25,305 bases of DNA from RGIG529 sp963929765 (GCA_963929765.1 CAWVKD010000045.1:1-25305), one strand, 5' to 3'. Counted from the stretch's first letter, positions 1-7,393 are shown. Program-made: numbers and translations. Notes: generated by a model not told the origin, from the letters alone.

Positions 1-119
1 ATGGAATGGGTCAGCAGATTAACAGAACAGCTTGTCACCCCTGGCACATTGGATACTGCTTTTTCTACTCTGGCACTACAGGCTGCACAGCTCATGCCTG
101 TCACTGTATATTGTTCCAT
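1..119 (-). CDS. copA: Copper-translocating P-type ATPase, N-terminal fragment (runs off window)
   Basis: Reading leftward from an ATG at 119, the peptide begins MEQYTVTGMSCAACSARVEK. This is the start of a heavy-metal-associated (HMA) domain with the metal-binding motif GMSCAACS (two Cys separated by two residues). Only about 39 codons are inside the window and the frame stays open to base 1. An AGGAG ribosome binding site lies just upstream (124-128). The start is 10 bases after the csoR stop, so the two are almost certainly co-transcribed. An HMA domain behind csoR is usually CopA, the Cu(I)-exporting ATPase of the inner membrane. A stand-alone CopZ chaperone (about 70 residues) has the same N terminus and cannot be excluded from this fragment. 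Confidence 0.8.
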   Translation of the reverse strand, partial: MEQYTVTGMSCAACSARVEKAVSNVPGVTSCSVNLLTHS

Positions 120-129
120 ACTTGCTCCT

Positions 130-456
130 TTACTTCATCAGCTTTTGCAGTAAGGTAACCAATTCATCGATGATCTCATCTTTTCCTTCTTGAATTTGCT
201 CTACCACACAAGTTCGTATGTGGTTTGCCAGAAGCACTTTGCTGAAACTGTTAAGCGCTGCATTCACCGCCGCAACCTGCATCAAAACATCTGTACAATA
301 GGCATCTCTTTCCAACATACCTTGAATACCTCGTACCTGGCCTTCGATCCGTTTGAGACGATTTTGCAGGTCGTTGTATTCTTTGTCCGAACGCACTTTC
401 GTTTTTCCACTGCATGTACATGCGGTTGCTGTATGCAATGCCTGCTCTCCTCCCAT
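130..456 (-). CDS. csoR: CsoR-family copper-sensing transcriptional repressor
   Basis: This 108-residue all-helical protein belongs to the CsoR/RcnR family (DUF156). The copper-binding Cys-His-Cys set is present: C54 in DAYCTDVL, H79 and C83 in ANHIRTC, with the 25- and 4-residue spacings of M. tuberculosis CsoR (C36/H61/C65). The helix LQNRLKRIEGQVRGI (about 30-44) is the family signature. The N terminus carries an extra CTC pair of unknown role. In the family, Cu(I) binding releases the repressor from DNA and derepresses copper export. Here csoR precedes an HMA-containing gene and has operator-like repeats on its own promoter, so autoregulation is likely. The ATG at 456 has GAGGGGAG upstream. 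An internal TTG at codon 7 behind GGAGG is a less likely start. Confidence 0.95.
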   Translation of the reverse strand: MGGEQALHTATACTCSGKTKVRSDKEYNDLQNRLKRIEGQVRGIQGMLERDAYCTDVLMQVAAVNAALNSFSKVLLANHIRTCVVEQIQEGKDEIIDELVTLLQKLMK

Positions 457-475
457 GTTTTGTCTCCCCTCTCTA

Positions 476-492
476 TACCCCCCGGGGGTTTA
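476..492. promoter_or_regulatory. Second putative CsoR operator
   Basis: A near-palindrome with a run of six C followed by five G, flanked by TA and TTTA, just downstream of the csoR -10 box and so within the first transcribed bases. It resembles the half-sites seen at CsoR-controlled promoters. Confidence 0.6.
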
Positions 493-501
493 TTTGATAC
501 T

Positions 502-530
502 ATCATATACCCCCCTTCGGTATTTGTCAA
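502..530 (-). promoter_or_regulatory. Promoter of csoR-copA
   Basis: On the minus strand there is a consensus -35 TTGACA (525-530), a 17-base spacer and a -10 TATGAT (502-507). It lies about 45 bases upstream of the csoR ATG. The spacer is occupied by one operator-like repeat. Confidence 0.85.
507..523. promoter_or_regulatory. Putative CsoR operator within the promoter spacer
   Basis: Arms ATACC (507-511) and GGTAT (519-523) flank a C-rich centre, between the -35 and -10 boxes of csoR. CsoR operators are typically G/C tracts flanked by TA-rich ends, so the position and composition fit. Binding is inferred. Confidence 0.6.
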
Positions 531-600
531 GATCTTTTGATCCATGGTAGCAAAAAAGTGGAATCCATGCCGCAGGGGCAGTGGCATAGCAGCTGACATA

Positions 601-629
601 TTGCATTTGGAAATAAACGGTGATAAAAT
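601..629 (+). promoter_or_regulatory. Promoter of the SLH/transglutaminase gene
   Basis: TTGCAT (601-606), a 17-base spacer, then TAAAAT (624-629), about 50 bases upstream of the ATG at 678. Found by eye. Apart from a weak ATGCC/GGCAT repeat near 568-588, I see nothing else in 541-677. Confidence 0.6.
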
Positions 630-677
630 AAAGACCGTGTCATTTTCATTACAACGAGAGAAAGCGAGGAATGCAAT

Positions 678-2381
678 ATGAAAAGGCTGGCGTTGTATCT
701 ATGTTCTCTGCTGATGGCAACAATGCTGCTGGCAGGAACTGTATCGGTCGGCGCGGTGGGTACCCCGCCCGATCCCAATCCCACCCAGGAAACGCTGGGC
801 CTGAGTGAACTTAGAGATCGGTATGATCGAAGCACCCATGTAAAAGACGCAGCCGGCTACGATTGGCCCGACTTCGGTCTTGTCTGGATTGAAAGCTATC
901 AAAAGTATAGTTTCTTTGACCCGGTTTTGCTCAATGGCATTACCATCCCGGCTAACCTGATTGTGGACGTCTATGACCGGATAGACGGCAGCAATAACTT
1001 TCGCTTTCTGGTGCGTTACGATACCACCGATGGCAAGCCCATTACCATCACCGACATTGATGCTGACATCAAAAGAGGTGGCCCAGCCGCCGGATTCAAC
1101 GACGTGAGCGCCAACGCCTATTATGCTGATGCAGTGACATGGGCAGCGGCAGAGAATATCACGCAAGGCACTGGTGGCAATGCCTTCTCTCCCCAAAACA
1201 CCGTTACCCGGGCCGAGGCAGTGACTTTCCTGTGGCGGGCTGCCGGGTCTCCTGCCCCCACTGCTGTCACCTCCGGCTTCAGTGACGTAACCGACACACA
1301 TGCCTACTACTACAAGGCTGTCCTTTGGGCCGTGGAGCAGGGCATTACCAACGGTACCGGAGGGGGGCGGTTCCATTTGACCGGCACCCTCTCCTATGAC
1401 CAGATTTTCACCTTTCTGTGCCGCTTCGCCGGAAAGGATGCTGCTGGCAGCGACTGGTCCTCTTCTGCCTTAGCTTGGGCAGAGGACATCGGTCTGACCG
1501 AGGGATTGAACTTCACCGCTAAGGCCGACTGTCCCCGGTCCGACGTGGTCTACTGCCTATGGAAACAGCTCTCCGGCGAGGGAAGTCAGGCAACGGAACA
1601 GCAGCCTGATCTCCAAGGAGCCAGAACAGCCATCATCAATGCCCTGCTCCAGGAACAGACCCAAATCAATATCAAAGAATTCGGTCTGGAGGCTTCTCAA
1701 GCAGAAGCGCTAATGGCGGAGATTACACATGTGGATCAGGCAGACTTTGGGAGCAATGCTGTCCTCCTCACCCCTGTCGATCCCAGCAATTATTACAATG
1801 TGCGGAATTACCGTTGCCCCCAACTGGAAGGGCAGACAGCCTGGACCCTGGTGGTAAATTACATTGTCACTTCGGAAGAGACCCTTTATGTGGAATATGC
1901 GGAGGCCGTCTCAGCTACTGCAAAACAGGTGGTAGCCCAGACGGTGACAGCAGAGATGAGCGACTACGATATCGCCAAGGCTCTCCACGACTATTTGGTA
2001 CTCAACTGCGCATATAGCAGTCAAGGCACTTCTTCCCACTCTAGCTACGGCGCCCTGGTGGAACATGCTGCTGTATGCCAGGGCTACGCCTACGCCTACA
2101 AATATCTGATGGATGAGGCAGGTATCCCCTGTAAATTGATCTTTGGCTTTGCCAACGGCTACCATGCCTGGAACCAGGTGCAGATCAACGGAGAGTGGTA
2201 CCATGTGGATACCACCTGGGATGACCCCACCCCCAACCGGGAAGGCTACGTCCGATATAATTACTTCCTGAAAAGCGATAACTATATGCGCCGGAACCAA
2301 CACACCGAATGGTATTCCGGCTACCCCTGCATCAGCACCAAATATGACAATGCAAATCTGCCTGACAGCTTCGAGCGGTAA
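678..2381 (+). CDS. Secreted SLH-domain protein with transglutaminase-like domain
   Basis: This 567-residue protein has an N-terminal signal peptide: MKR, then a hydrophobic core to about residue 22, with likely cleavage near AVG. S-layer homology (SLH) repeats follow at about 139-190 (FNDV...YYADAVTWA...TRAEAVTFLWR), 200-250 and a degenerate one at 259-300. SLH domains normally anchor proteins to secondary cell-wall polymers. The C-terminal part (about 425-525) is a transglutaminase-like cysteine-protease fold. Its probable triad is C467 (AVCQGYAYAY), H496 (GYHAWNQV) and D511 (YHVDTTWDD). In such surface proteins this fold may be a protease or peptidoglycan/protein crosslinker; the substrate cannot be told. 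The gene looks by eye more G+C-rich than its neighbours, which may mean different ancestry. AGG upstream of the ATG is a modest ribosome site. The gene is monocistronic and ends at a strong terminator. Confidence 0.88.
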   Translation: MKRLALYLCSLLMATMLLAGTVSVGAVGTPPDPNPTQETLGLSELRDRYDRSTHVKDAAGYDWPDFGLVWIESYQKYSFFDPVLLNGITIPANLIVDVYDRIDGSNNFRFLVRYDTTDGKPITITDIDADIKRGGPAAGFNDVSANAYYADAVTWAAAENITQGTGGNAFSPQNTVTRAEAVTFLWRAAGSPAPTAVTSGFSDVTDTHAYYYKAVLWAVEQGITNGTGGGRFHLTGTLSYDQIFTFLCRFAGKDAAGSDWSSSALAWAEDIGLTEGLNFTAKADCPRSDVVYCLWKQLSGEGSQATEQQPDLQGARTAIINALLQEQTQINIKEFGLEASQAEALMAEITHVDQADFGSNAVLLTPVDPSNYYNVRNYRCPQLEGQTAWTLVVNYIVTSEETLYVEYAEAVSATAKQVVAQTVTAEMSDYDIAKALHDYLVLNCAYSSQGTSSHSSYGALVEHAAVCQGYAYAYKYLMDEAGIPCKLIFGFANGYHAWNQVQINGEWYHVDTTWDDPTPNREGYVRYNYFLKSDNYMRRNQHTEWYSGYPCISTKYDNANLPDSFER

Positions 2382-2385
2382 GATG

Positions 2386-2433
2386 AAAAAAGCGAGAGCA
2401 CGTTGGATTGTTCTAACGTGCTCTCGCTTCTTA
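2386..2433. terminator. Bidirectional intrinsic terminator between SLH gene and nrdR
   Basis: A 13-bp perfect stem, GCGAGAGCACGTT (2392-2404) with its complement (2415-2427), and a 10-base loop. It is preceded by six A and followed by a T-rich stretch, so it can serve both the plus-strand SLH gene and the minus-strand nrdR, which converge here. Confidence 0.9.
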
Positions 2434-2477
2434 TTTGGGTTGCATCAGAGGGACCATGTGCCTTATTTTGAATGGGA

Positions 2478-2936
2478 TCAATCGTTATTTTGGAGCAGTT
2501 TGTTCAGTTCCTCCATAAACGTGTTGATATCTTTAAATTGACGGTAGACCGAAGCAAAACGGACGTAAGCCACTTCATCTACGCCTCGCAGCCGTTCCAT
2601 TACCTGCTCCCCAATTCGTTGGGTACTCACTTCCTGATCCAGCGAATTGCGCAGCGATTGTTCAATTTCGTCTGCACATTGCTCCAGTAAGGTTAGAGGA
2701 ACCGGTCGTTTCTCACACGCACGTATCATGCCGTTGAGCAGTTTATTTCGATCAAAACTCTGGCGGCTGCCGTCTTTCTTGATCACTACCAACGGTAAAC
2801 TTTCTACTGTTTCGTACGTTGTAAATCGGCGCTTACAGGCAGAACATTCTCGTCTACGTCGGATGCTTGCACCTTCCTCCGCCGGACGGGAATCGATCAC
2901 TTTACTCTCTGGATGGGCACAAAATGGGCATTTCAT
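2478..2936 (-). CDS. nrdR: Transcriptional repressor NrdR
   Basis: This 152-residue regulator of ribonucleotide reductase genes starts MKCPFC. A zinc ribbon uses C3, C6, C31 and C34 (CPFC...CSAC), followed by an ATP-cone domain (about 46-136) with VIKKDGSRQSFDRNKL. NrdR senses ATP/dATP through the cone and represses nrd operons at NrdR boxes. The reading frame extends 39 codons further upstream. The ATG at 2936 is chosen because it has AGGAGAG just before it and gives the exact family N terminus and length. It stands alone here, divergent from ridA. No nrd genes are in the window, so its targets are elsewhere. Confidence 0.95.
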   Translation of the reverse strand: MKCPFCAHPESKVIDSRPAEEGASIRRRRECSACKRRFTTYETVESLPLVVIKKDGSRQSFDRNKLLNGMIRACEKRPVPLTLLEQCADEIEQSLRNSLDQEVSTQRIGEQVMERLRGVDEVAYVRFASVYRQFKDINTFMEELNKLLQNND

Positions 2937-2989
2937 TTCTTTCTCTCTCCTCTTCTGTGGCAACAGATCGTATTTTACAGTAAGTTTCC

Positions 2990-3017
2990 TTGCGTTTTTC
3001 CCATTTGGCAGTATAAT
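2990..3017 (+). promoter_or_regulatory. Probable promoter of ridA
   Basis: TTGCGT (2990-2995), a 16-base spacer, then TATAAT (3012-3017), 80 bases before the ridA start on the plus strand. A second -10-like TATACT lies at about 3066-3071 without a clear -35. Confidence 0.55.
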
Positions 3018-3096
3018 CATTAAAAGGAGAAGATAAACCTCTTCCCTTTCCATTCAAAATTTGGATTATACTTTATAAAAAAGGAGTTGTTTTTTG

Positions 3097-3477
3097 ATGC
3101 GTCAAGTTATTCATGCAGATCATGCCCCCGCCGCTCTCGGTCCTTATTCCCATGCCATTTCTGTGGGAAACTTTCTTTTCACATCCGGTCAGATTGGCAT
3201 TGTGCCGGAAAGCGGTGCTCTGGTATCTACAAAAGTAGAAGAACAGACTCACCAGGTCTTTCAAAATCTTAAGGCGGTTCTGAAAGCAGCTGGGTTGAAT
3301 CTTTCTCACGTGGTGAAAACCACGGTATTCCTTACTGATTTGGGGGATTTTTCAGCGGTCAATGAAATTTATGGTACCTATTTCCCTCAAAATCCACCTG
3401 CCCGCTCCTGTGTCCAAGTAGCAGCATTGCCTGCCGGTGCAAAAGTGGAAATAGAAGTCATTGCTGAAAAAGAATAG
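3097..3477 (+). CDS. ridA: RidA family reactive enamine/imine deaminase
   Basis: This 126-residue protein of the YjgF/YER057c/UK114 family hydrolyses reactive 2-aminoacrylate-type enamines made by PLP enzymes. It has the family landmarks: ALGPYSHAI (13-21), FTSGQIG (28-34), FLTDLGDFSAVNEIY, and PARSCVQVAALP with the catalytic Arg at 103, followed by KVEIEVIA. RidA proteins are cytosolic homotrimers. An AAGGAG site (3081-3086) precedes two possible starts: TTG at 3094 and ATG at 3097. The ATG is preferred. It is monocistronic, with a perfect inverted repeat 23 bases after the stop. Confidence 0.93.
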   Translation: MRQVIHADHAPAALGPYSHAISVGNFLFTSGQIGIVPESGALVSTKVEEQTHQVFQNLKAVLKAAGLNLSHVVKTTVFLTDLGDFSAVNEIYGTYFPQNPPARSCVQVAALPAGAKVEIEVIAEKE

Positions 3478-3499
3478 CCAATGCTGAAAGAGAATCATC

Positions 3500-3535
3500 A
3501 AACATGGCCAGCCATCCCATTGGCTGGCCATGTTT
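3500..3535. terminator. Strong inverted repeat between ridA and xerD, likely terminator
   Basis: A perfect 15-bp stem, AAACATGGCCAGCCA (3500-3514) with its complement (3521-3535), and a 6-base loop. It lies between the convergent ridA and xerD genes. The flanking T runs are only three bases long in either direction, so it is a less typical Rho-independent terminator. Confidence 0.65.
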
Positions 3536-3592
3536 AATGAAAGGTTCTATAAAAAAACAATCTTCTTGTTCGATGGAAAAACGGGTCTTTCT

Positions 3593-4471
3593 CTATGCGC
3601 GAGGGTGGGCTTTGTTGTAAACAGATTTTAACTTCCGATTGACAACCCGAGTATAAATCTGTGTGGATGAAATATCTGCGTGTCCAAGCATTTCCTGAAT
3701 TGAACGCAGGTCAGCACCATTTTCCAAAAGATGTGCTGCAAAGGAATGTCGCAAGGTATGAGGCGTAATTTCTTTTTGGATATTGGCCTGTTCCTGATAT
3801 TGTTTGATGATTTTCCAAAACCCCTGGCGACTCATACGTTCACCATTCCGATTGACAAAGAGCGCTTCCTCCCCGTCTCGTGCTATCATGTGAGGCCGAA
3901 TATCTCGTATGTAATCTGCCAATGCATGCACAGCTGCCGGATATAACGGAATGGTTCGGCTTCTTTTTTTTCCTGTACAATGTACAAAAGATAAAGCCAA
4001 ATTGATATCGTCTACATTCAATGCGATCAATTCACCTACGCGAAGACCTGTAGCATAAAGAGTTTCCAGCATTGCCCTATCCCGAAATCCTTTGCAGTCT
4101 GTGCATTGCGGTTGTTCCAAAAACAACTCCACTTCTTCGCTGGTTAAAATCTCCGGTAACTTCCGCTCTACCTTGGTAAAGGCAATGCCTTTCGCCGGAT
4201 TTTCAGCCATCAGACCTTCACGGACCAAATATTGATAAAAACATTTCAGGGAAGAGACCATTCGCATCATCGTTGCAACGGAGCGGCCCTTTTCTGTTAA
4301 AAACGCCACATAGGACTCTATGGTCTGAGTTGTCGCCTCTATCGGACTATTCCCTTGCTCCATTGCATAGCAGACAAATTGATTGACATCTCGCATGTAA
4401 GAATGGAATGTATTGTCAGAGACTTTTTTTTCGAGGTTTAAATATGTTTCAAAAGCTTTCACGCACTCCAT
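3593..4471 (-). CDS. xerD: Tyrosine recombinase XerD-type
   Basis: This 292-residue site-specific recombinase has an N-terminal SAM-like DNA-binding domain (about 1-95: FETYLNLEKKVSDNTFHSYMRD) and a C-terminal catalytic domain. The active-site residues are all visible (numbered from this start): R144 in ATGLRVGEL, K168/K169 in TGKKRSR, H238 and R241 in HTLRHSF, H264 in LGHADIS, and the nucleophile Y273 in TQIYTRV. XerC/XerD resolve chromosome dimers at dif. The genomic neighbour spoIIM matches the spoIIM-xerD neighbourhood of Bacillus, which favours XerD over a mobile-element integrase. The frame opens upstream at a TTG at 4507; the ATG at 4471 is chosen because AAAGGA lies 7 bases before it. 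It is co-directional with spoIIM, 55 bases downstream. Confidence 0.88.
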   Translation of the reverse strand: MECVKAFETYLNLEKKVSDNTFHSYMRDVNQFVCYAMEQGNSPIEATTQTIESYVAFLTEKGRSVATMMRMVSSLKCFYQYLVREGLMAENPAKGIAFTKVERKLPEILTSEEVELFLEQPQCTDCKGFRDRAMLETLYATGLRVGELIALNVDDINLALSFVHCTGKKRSRTIPLYPAAVHALADYIRDIRPHMIARDGEEALFVNRNGERMSRQGFWKIIKQYQEQANIQKEITPHTLRHSFAAHLLENGADLRSIQEMLGHADISSTQIYTRVVNRKLKSVYNKAHPRA

Positions 4472-4526
4472 TCCAACATCCTTTTCCTTCCTGTTTTCGT
4501 TCTGCAATGCCGTTTACATACCTTTA

Positions 4527-5138
4527 TCACAGAATAGATGAAGCTAAGATACCTAACACCTTGGCGGCAAAACAACATTCATATATCACAGCACAAAATA
4601 GTGCACCTGCACAGATGCCACATAAAGGTAATACTGTTTGAACAGTTGGTGGCTGATCAGCTGCACATAAGCATCGAATACCCCAAAGTATCATACAGGG
4701 AATCACCACCAATGCAGAGGGTAAAAAAGCCCCCGCTGCTACCAACAAACCGTTGCTCCCGAACAAACGTACAAACGCTGAGACAGCAAACGAGAGAAAA
4801 AAACCCCGCACTGCCATAATACTCGGAATCATCCACCGACCTGCTGGTACAAAGCTGAGCAGCATACACGCCAACGGATAACGAAAGACATCCCAAAGCA
4901 CAGTCAATACCCCAGGTGCATCTGTCACGCCTGCCTTTGCCGCAGTAAGATATTGCTTTAAATAAGTCAATAGTGCCTCTTCTCCCTCACAGGCTCGTAC
5001 GGAAAGCAAGCACCCTAAAAGGCTCCCTACCAAAAAACAGCCGCTTAATAGATACAACGCCCGAGATTCTGCTTTTGTCATTCGGATGCGTTTTCCCTTC
5101 TTTTTGACCGACACCACATGTCCCTTCATTCCTTTCAC
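4527..5138 (-). CDS. spoIIM: Stage II sporulation protein M
   Basis: A 203-residue multipass membrane protein with a basic N terminus (VKKKGKRIRMTK) and about five hydrophobic segments near residues 27-47, 77-98, 102-126, 129-153 and 168-203. Length and topology fit SpoIIM. SpoIIM is the membrane scaffold of the SpoIID-SpoIIM-SpoIIP peptidoglycan-hydrolase complex that drives engulfment during sporulation. Placement directly before xerD repeats the arrangement in Bacillus and supports the call. The ATG at 5138 follows GAGGTGAAAGGA; an in-frame ATG three codons later is equally possible. The family call rests on hydrophobic pattern and context more than on a catalytic motif. Confidence 0.75.
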   Translation of the reverse strand: MKGMKGHVVSVKKKGKRIRMTKAESRALYLLSGCFLVGSLLGCLLSVRACEGEEALLTYLKQYLTAAKAGVTDAPGVLTVLWDVFRYPLACMLLSFVPAGRWMIPSIMAVRGFFLSFAVSAFVRLFGSNGLLVAAGAFLPSALVVIPCMILWGIRCLCAADQPPTVQTVLPLCGICAGALFCAVIYECCFAAKVLGILASSIL

Positions 5139-5189
5139 CTCAGAAAAAGACTATGAGGACAAGGGCTCGTTTATGTCTTTGAGATGGGA

Positions 5190-5219
5190 AGAAGAAGGCT
5201 CCTTACGGCGCGAGGAGCC
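5190..5219 (-). terminator. Probable terminator downstream of proC
   Basis: On the minus strand there is a GGCTCC/GGAGCC stem (5214-5219 with 5197-5202) and an 11-base loop, followed by TTCTTCTTCCC. It lies between proC and spoIIM. A second GGAGC/GCTCC repeat sits just before it (about 5227-5238). The U-tract is interrupted, so termination may be partial. Confidence 0.5.
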
Positions 5220-5289
5220 GGAGCATGGAGCATCGCTCCAGCCCCGGCCTAATAGACACAAACAGACCAATTTCTTTTTTATTTTATCT

Positions 5290-6204
5290 TTATTTACCTG
5301 GTAAAATAAGAGAATCCAACGGTGAACTTTGAGACGGCTTTTTCCGAGACTCTTGGTTAATCAGCAACAGATCACTAGGAGATAAATCGGCCGGCGTATC
5401 GCAGAATTCTTCGCTCAGCTCTTCTCCCCGCTTGACACAGCGAGTCATGGCTTCTCCTATTATCTGATCAAACATTTTATCATCAAAGGCGGAAAGAGCA
5501 GCTAAGGTGGTGCCTCCCTTGGAACAGACTTTTTCTGTCAGCTCGGAAGCCGTATGTTCCCCTGAAAGCAACATGGCCGCAGCACCTTCCATGGATTTAG
5601 CTGCCAGCTTGAGCGCTGATTCTTCATTGATGCCACGCTCTTTGGCCCAATCTACCATGGCACGAACCATACGGAAGAAATAGGCTGGACTACTTCCGTT
5701 GATTGCTGTGATATCGTTGAGTTGTTTATCATGGACCAAAACAACATCGCCGGATGCTTCAAATACAGACAAAACCGCTTTGAACAAAGGATCTGGCACG
5801 CCGTATCCATAGGTAACCGCTGTAGCACCTTTGCCTATGGAAAGCGGAATGTTCGGCATAGCACGAACCAAAAACGCCTCTTCTCCTAACCCAAACCGCA
5901 AATACCGACGAGTGGCACCTGCTACGATGGAAACAATGCATTTCCCCGGCGCATATGAGCCGATTTCTTGCATGACTTCATCTAGCGACTGGGGCTTGAC
6001 AGCTATTATGATCACCTCAGACTCCATCATAACTTTTGTATTATCTGTGGTCACAATAAGCCCTGCCTCTTCCCACGGCTTTAAGCTTTCCTGGGTCCTT
6101 GCAGAAACCATGATCTGTGCAAAAAGCCCTTTTCCGACAATGCCTTTTAAAATGGCAGACGCCATATTCCCTGCGCCAATGATGCCCAGATTCACATCGT
6201 ACAA
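5290..6204 (-). CDS. proC: Pyrroline-5-carboxylate reductase
   Basis: Last step of proline synthesis: NAD(P)H-dependent reduction of pyrroline-5-carboxylate. The N-terminal Rossmann motif GIIGAGNMASAI is followed by the family blocks AVKPQ, MPNIP and the C-terminal dimerisation region NGSSPAYFF...KVCSKGGTT. The family usually ends near residue 275. This protein continues for about 35-40 hydrophilic residues ending in SLILPGK, an unusual tail. The frame is open to a TTG at 6213, but an AAGGAG site ends directly against it. The next TTG at 6204 sits 9 bases from that site, so I use it (304 residues). A GTG at 6195 is another option. It has its own promoter and terminator and is probably monocistronic. 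Confidence 0.92.
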   Translation of the reverse strand: MYDVNLGIIGAGNMASAILKGIVGKGLFAQIMVSARTQESLKPWEEAGLIVTTDNTKVMMESEVIIIAVKPQSLDEVMQEIGSYAPGKCIVSIVAGATRRYLRFGLGEEAFLVRAMPNIPLSIGKGATAVTYGYGVPDPLFKAVLSVFEASGDVVLVHDKQLNDITAINGSSPAYFFRMVRAMVDWAKERGINEESALKLAAKSMEGAAAMLLSGEHTASELTEKVCSKGGTTLAALSAFDDKMFDQIIGEAMTRCVKRGEELSEEFCDTPADLSPSDLLLINQESRKKPSQSSPLDSLILPGK

Positions 6205-6238
6205 AACATCCAACTCCTTCTCTTTTTGATACTCTTTT

Positions 6239-6267
6239 ACTATAATCTATTTCCCTCAAATACGCAA
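6239..6267 (-). promoter_or_regulatory. Promoter of proC
   Basis: Minus strand: TTGCGT (6262-6267), a 17-base spacer, TATAGT (6239-6244), about 35 bases upstream of the proC start. I see no gene in 6205-6438, only this promoter and the hairpin at 6375-6415. Confidence 0.65.
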
Positions 6268-6374
6268 GGAAAAGGCGTTATTTTTTTCACTTTTTTCTCC
6301 TCTCTTTCCTTGGAAATAAATACTATTTTTGTTGTTGACAGCACTTTCCATCCTACCATCTTACGTCATATAAC

Positions 6375-6415
6375 AAGGGACATACCCTCCTGCCATAAAG
6401 GTTGGCATGTCCCTT
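6375..6415 (-). terminator. Terminator of the yajC-membrane protein unit
   Basis: Nested hairpin: outer stem AAGGGACAT (6375-6383) with ATGTCCCTT (6407-6415), inner stem TGCCA/TGGCA. It lies 24 bases after the stop of the minus-strand membrane protein gene. The following T run is short, so it is either a weak terminator or a 3'-end-stabilising hairpin. Confidence 0.6.
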
Positions 6416-6438
6416 TATATAGATATATAGAAAATGTC

Positions 6439-6858
6439 CTAACGAAGATAGTTCCGCCGTTTGGGACGCGCTGCTACAAAACCTGCCAGCGACCCGCCAA
6501 TCAATGCAGAAACCAAAAGACTCCACCCAGTTTCCAGAGGAGAAATATTGCGATACAAAATGACACCTGCAATAAGCAAGAATAGAAAAAATACCGCTCC
6601 TGTGCCAAGGCCTACCAGTAAAGTCTTCCCCTGTCCGCCACGCAGAGCCAGCAGACCGCCTGTAAAGCCACCCAAACAGCAGCCTGCAATACAGACTCTA
6701 GTCAAAAAAGTGGCGGGAAGCACTCCTTTCGCCATTGCCAATGCCCCGATGCCTAGCAGGAACAAACAAACAGCAAAACCAAGGGCCCCGCCTAATACCA
6801 TCCGGGAAAACACTTCCATCAGTCTGTTTCCTCCCTGATCCCGTTTTTCCTTGAGCAT
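6439..6858 (-). CDS. Small membrane protein, TIGR04086-like
   Basis: A 139-residue protein with about four hydrophobic segments: MVLGGALGFAVCLFLLGIGA, FLTRVCIAGCCLGGFTGGLL, a segment around GAVFFLFLLIAGVIL, and SLLVSALIGGSLAGFVAA, ending in a basic tail RPKRRNYLR. Size, glycine-rich helices and position directly behind yajC match the uncharacterised TIGR04086 membrane family of Clostridia, so this name is from pattern and context. No function is known. The frame opens at an ATG at 6876, but the ATG at 6858 has GGGAGGG six bases upstream and is chosen. A 10-bp imperfect hairpin (GCATATGATC, 6873-6882, with 6888-6897) lies between yajC and this gene. Confidence 0.65.
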   Translation of the reverse strand: MLKEKRDQGGNRLMEVFSRMVLGGALGFAVCLFLLGIGALAMAKGVLPATFLTRVCIAGCCLGGFTGGLLALRGGQGKTLLVGLGTGAVFFLFLLIAGVILYRNISPLETGWSLLVSALIGGSLAGFVAARPKRRNYLR

Positions 6859-6944
6859 GAAAATCCCTCCCCGCATATGATCTATTGGATCTTATGCAGG
6901 AAGGGACGCCTTCATACCTTGTTTCTAAGAAAACCATGATTGGT

Positions 6945-7358
6945 TTAATCTTCCCAATCAGGTTTCTCTTCTTTTTTTTGTTCCTTTTTCTCTGCCCTTT
7001 TTGATTTTTTTCCCTTTTCTTGGGTATTTTCTTCTTCCAACGCTTTCTTTTCTTCCTCTGCAACCACCGTATTTTCTGTCTGGGGTTTCTCTGTGGTCTG
7101 TACGCCCACAGAGCCAACTGCCCAACGGGTGATATGGAGACGAACACGGTCTGCTCCTGTTTCAATGACCAAAGAATTCTCTTTCACACTGACAACTGTA
7201 CCAATGATCCCTCCAATGGTGGTGATCTCCTCTCCCGGAGCGAGTGCATCTCGCATCTCCTGCATCGCTTTTTTTCTTTTCTTCTCCGGGCGGATCAGAA
7301 TGAAGTAAAATACTGCAATCATGACCACACCAAAGAGCAACGTTGACAATCCTTGCAT
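6945..7358 (-). CDS. yajC: Preprotein translocase subunit YajC
   Basis: A 137-residue membrane protein with a single N-terminal transmembrane helix (STLLFGVVMIAVFYFILIRP) followed by the family core KKRKKAMQEMRDALAPGEEI, TIGGIIGTV and LVIETGADRVRLHITRWAV. YajC associates with SecDF in the Sec translocon. Typical YajC is about 85-110 residues. This one adds a long, highly charged Lys/Glu tail (about residues 96-137), which looks disordered. The ATG at 7358 gives the normal N terminus and has GGAGGG upstream (spacing about 11); the frame continues to a TTG at 7382. It is downstream of tgt, as in many bacteria (tgt-yajC), but also has its own promoter. Confidence 0.92.
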   Translation of the reverse strand: MQGLSTLLFGVVMIAVFYFILIRPEKKRKKAMQEMRDALAPGEEITTIGGIIGTVVSVKENSLVIETGADRVRLHITRWAVGSVGVQTTEKPQTENTVVAEEEKKALEEENTQEKGKKSKRAEKKEQKKEEKPDWED

Positions 7359-7393
7359 GTAGCGTAAATCCCTCCATCTCAAAATATGAACTT

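Noticed and set aside
1..153. Plus-strand 50-codon open frame at the left edge
   Set aside because: The opposite strand gives a clear HMA metal-binding motif with a ribosome site behind csoR; the plus frame is its shadow.
699..1376. Minus-strand open frame opposite the SLH gene
   Set aside because: It is a by-product of the G+C-rich coding sequence on the other strand; no recognisable protein features.
3593..4471. Tyrosine recombinase as a sign of an integrated element
   Set aside because: Its length, motifs and pairing with spoIIM fit chromosomal XerD; there are no attachment repeats or phage genes around it.
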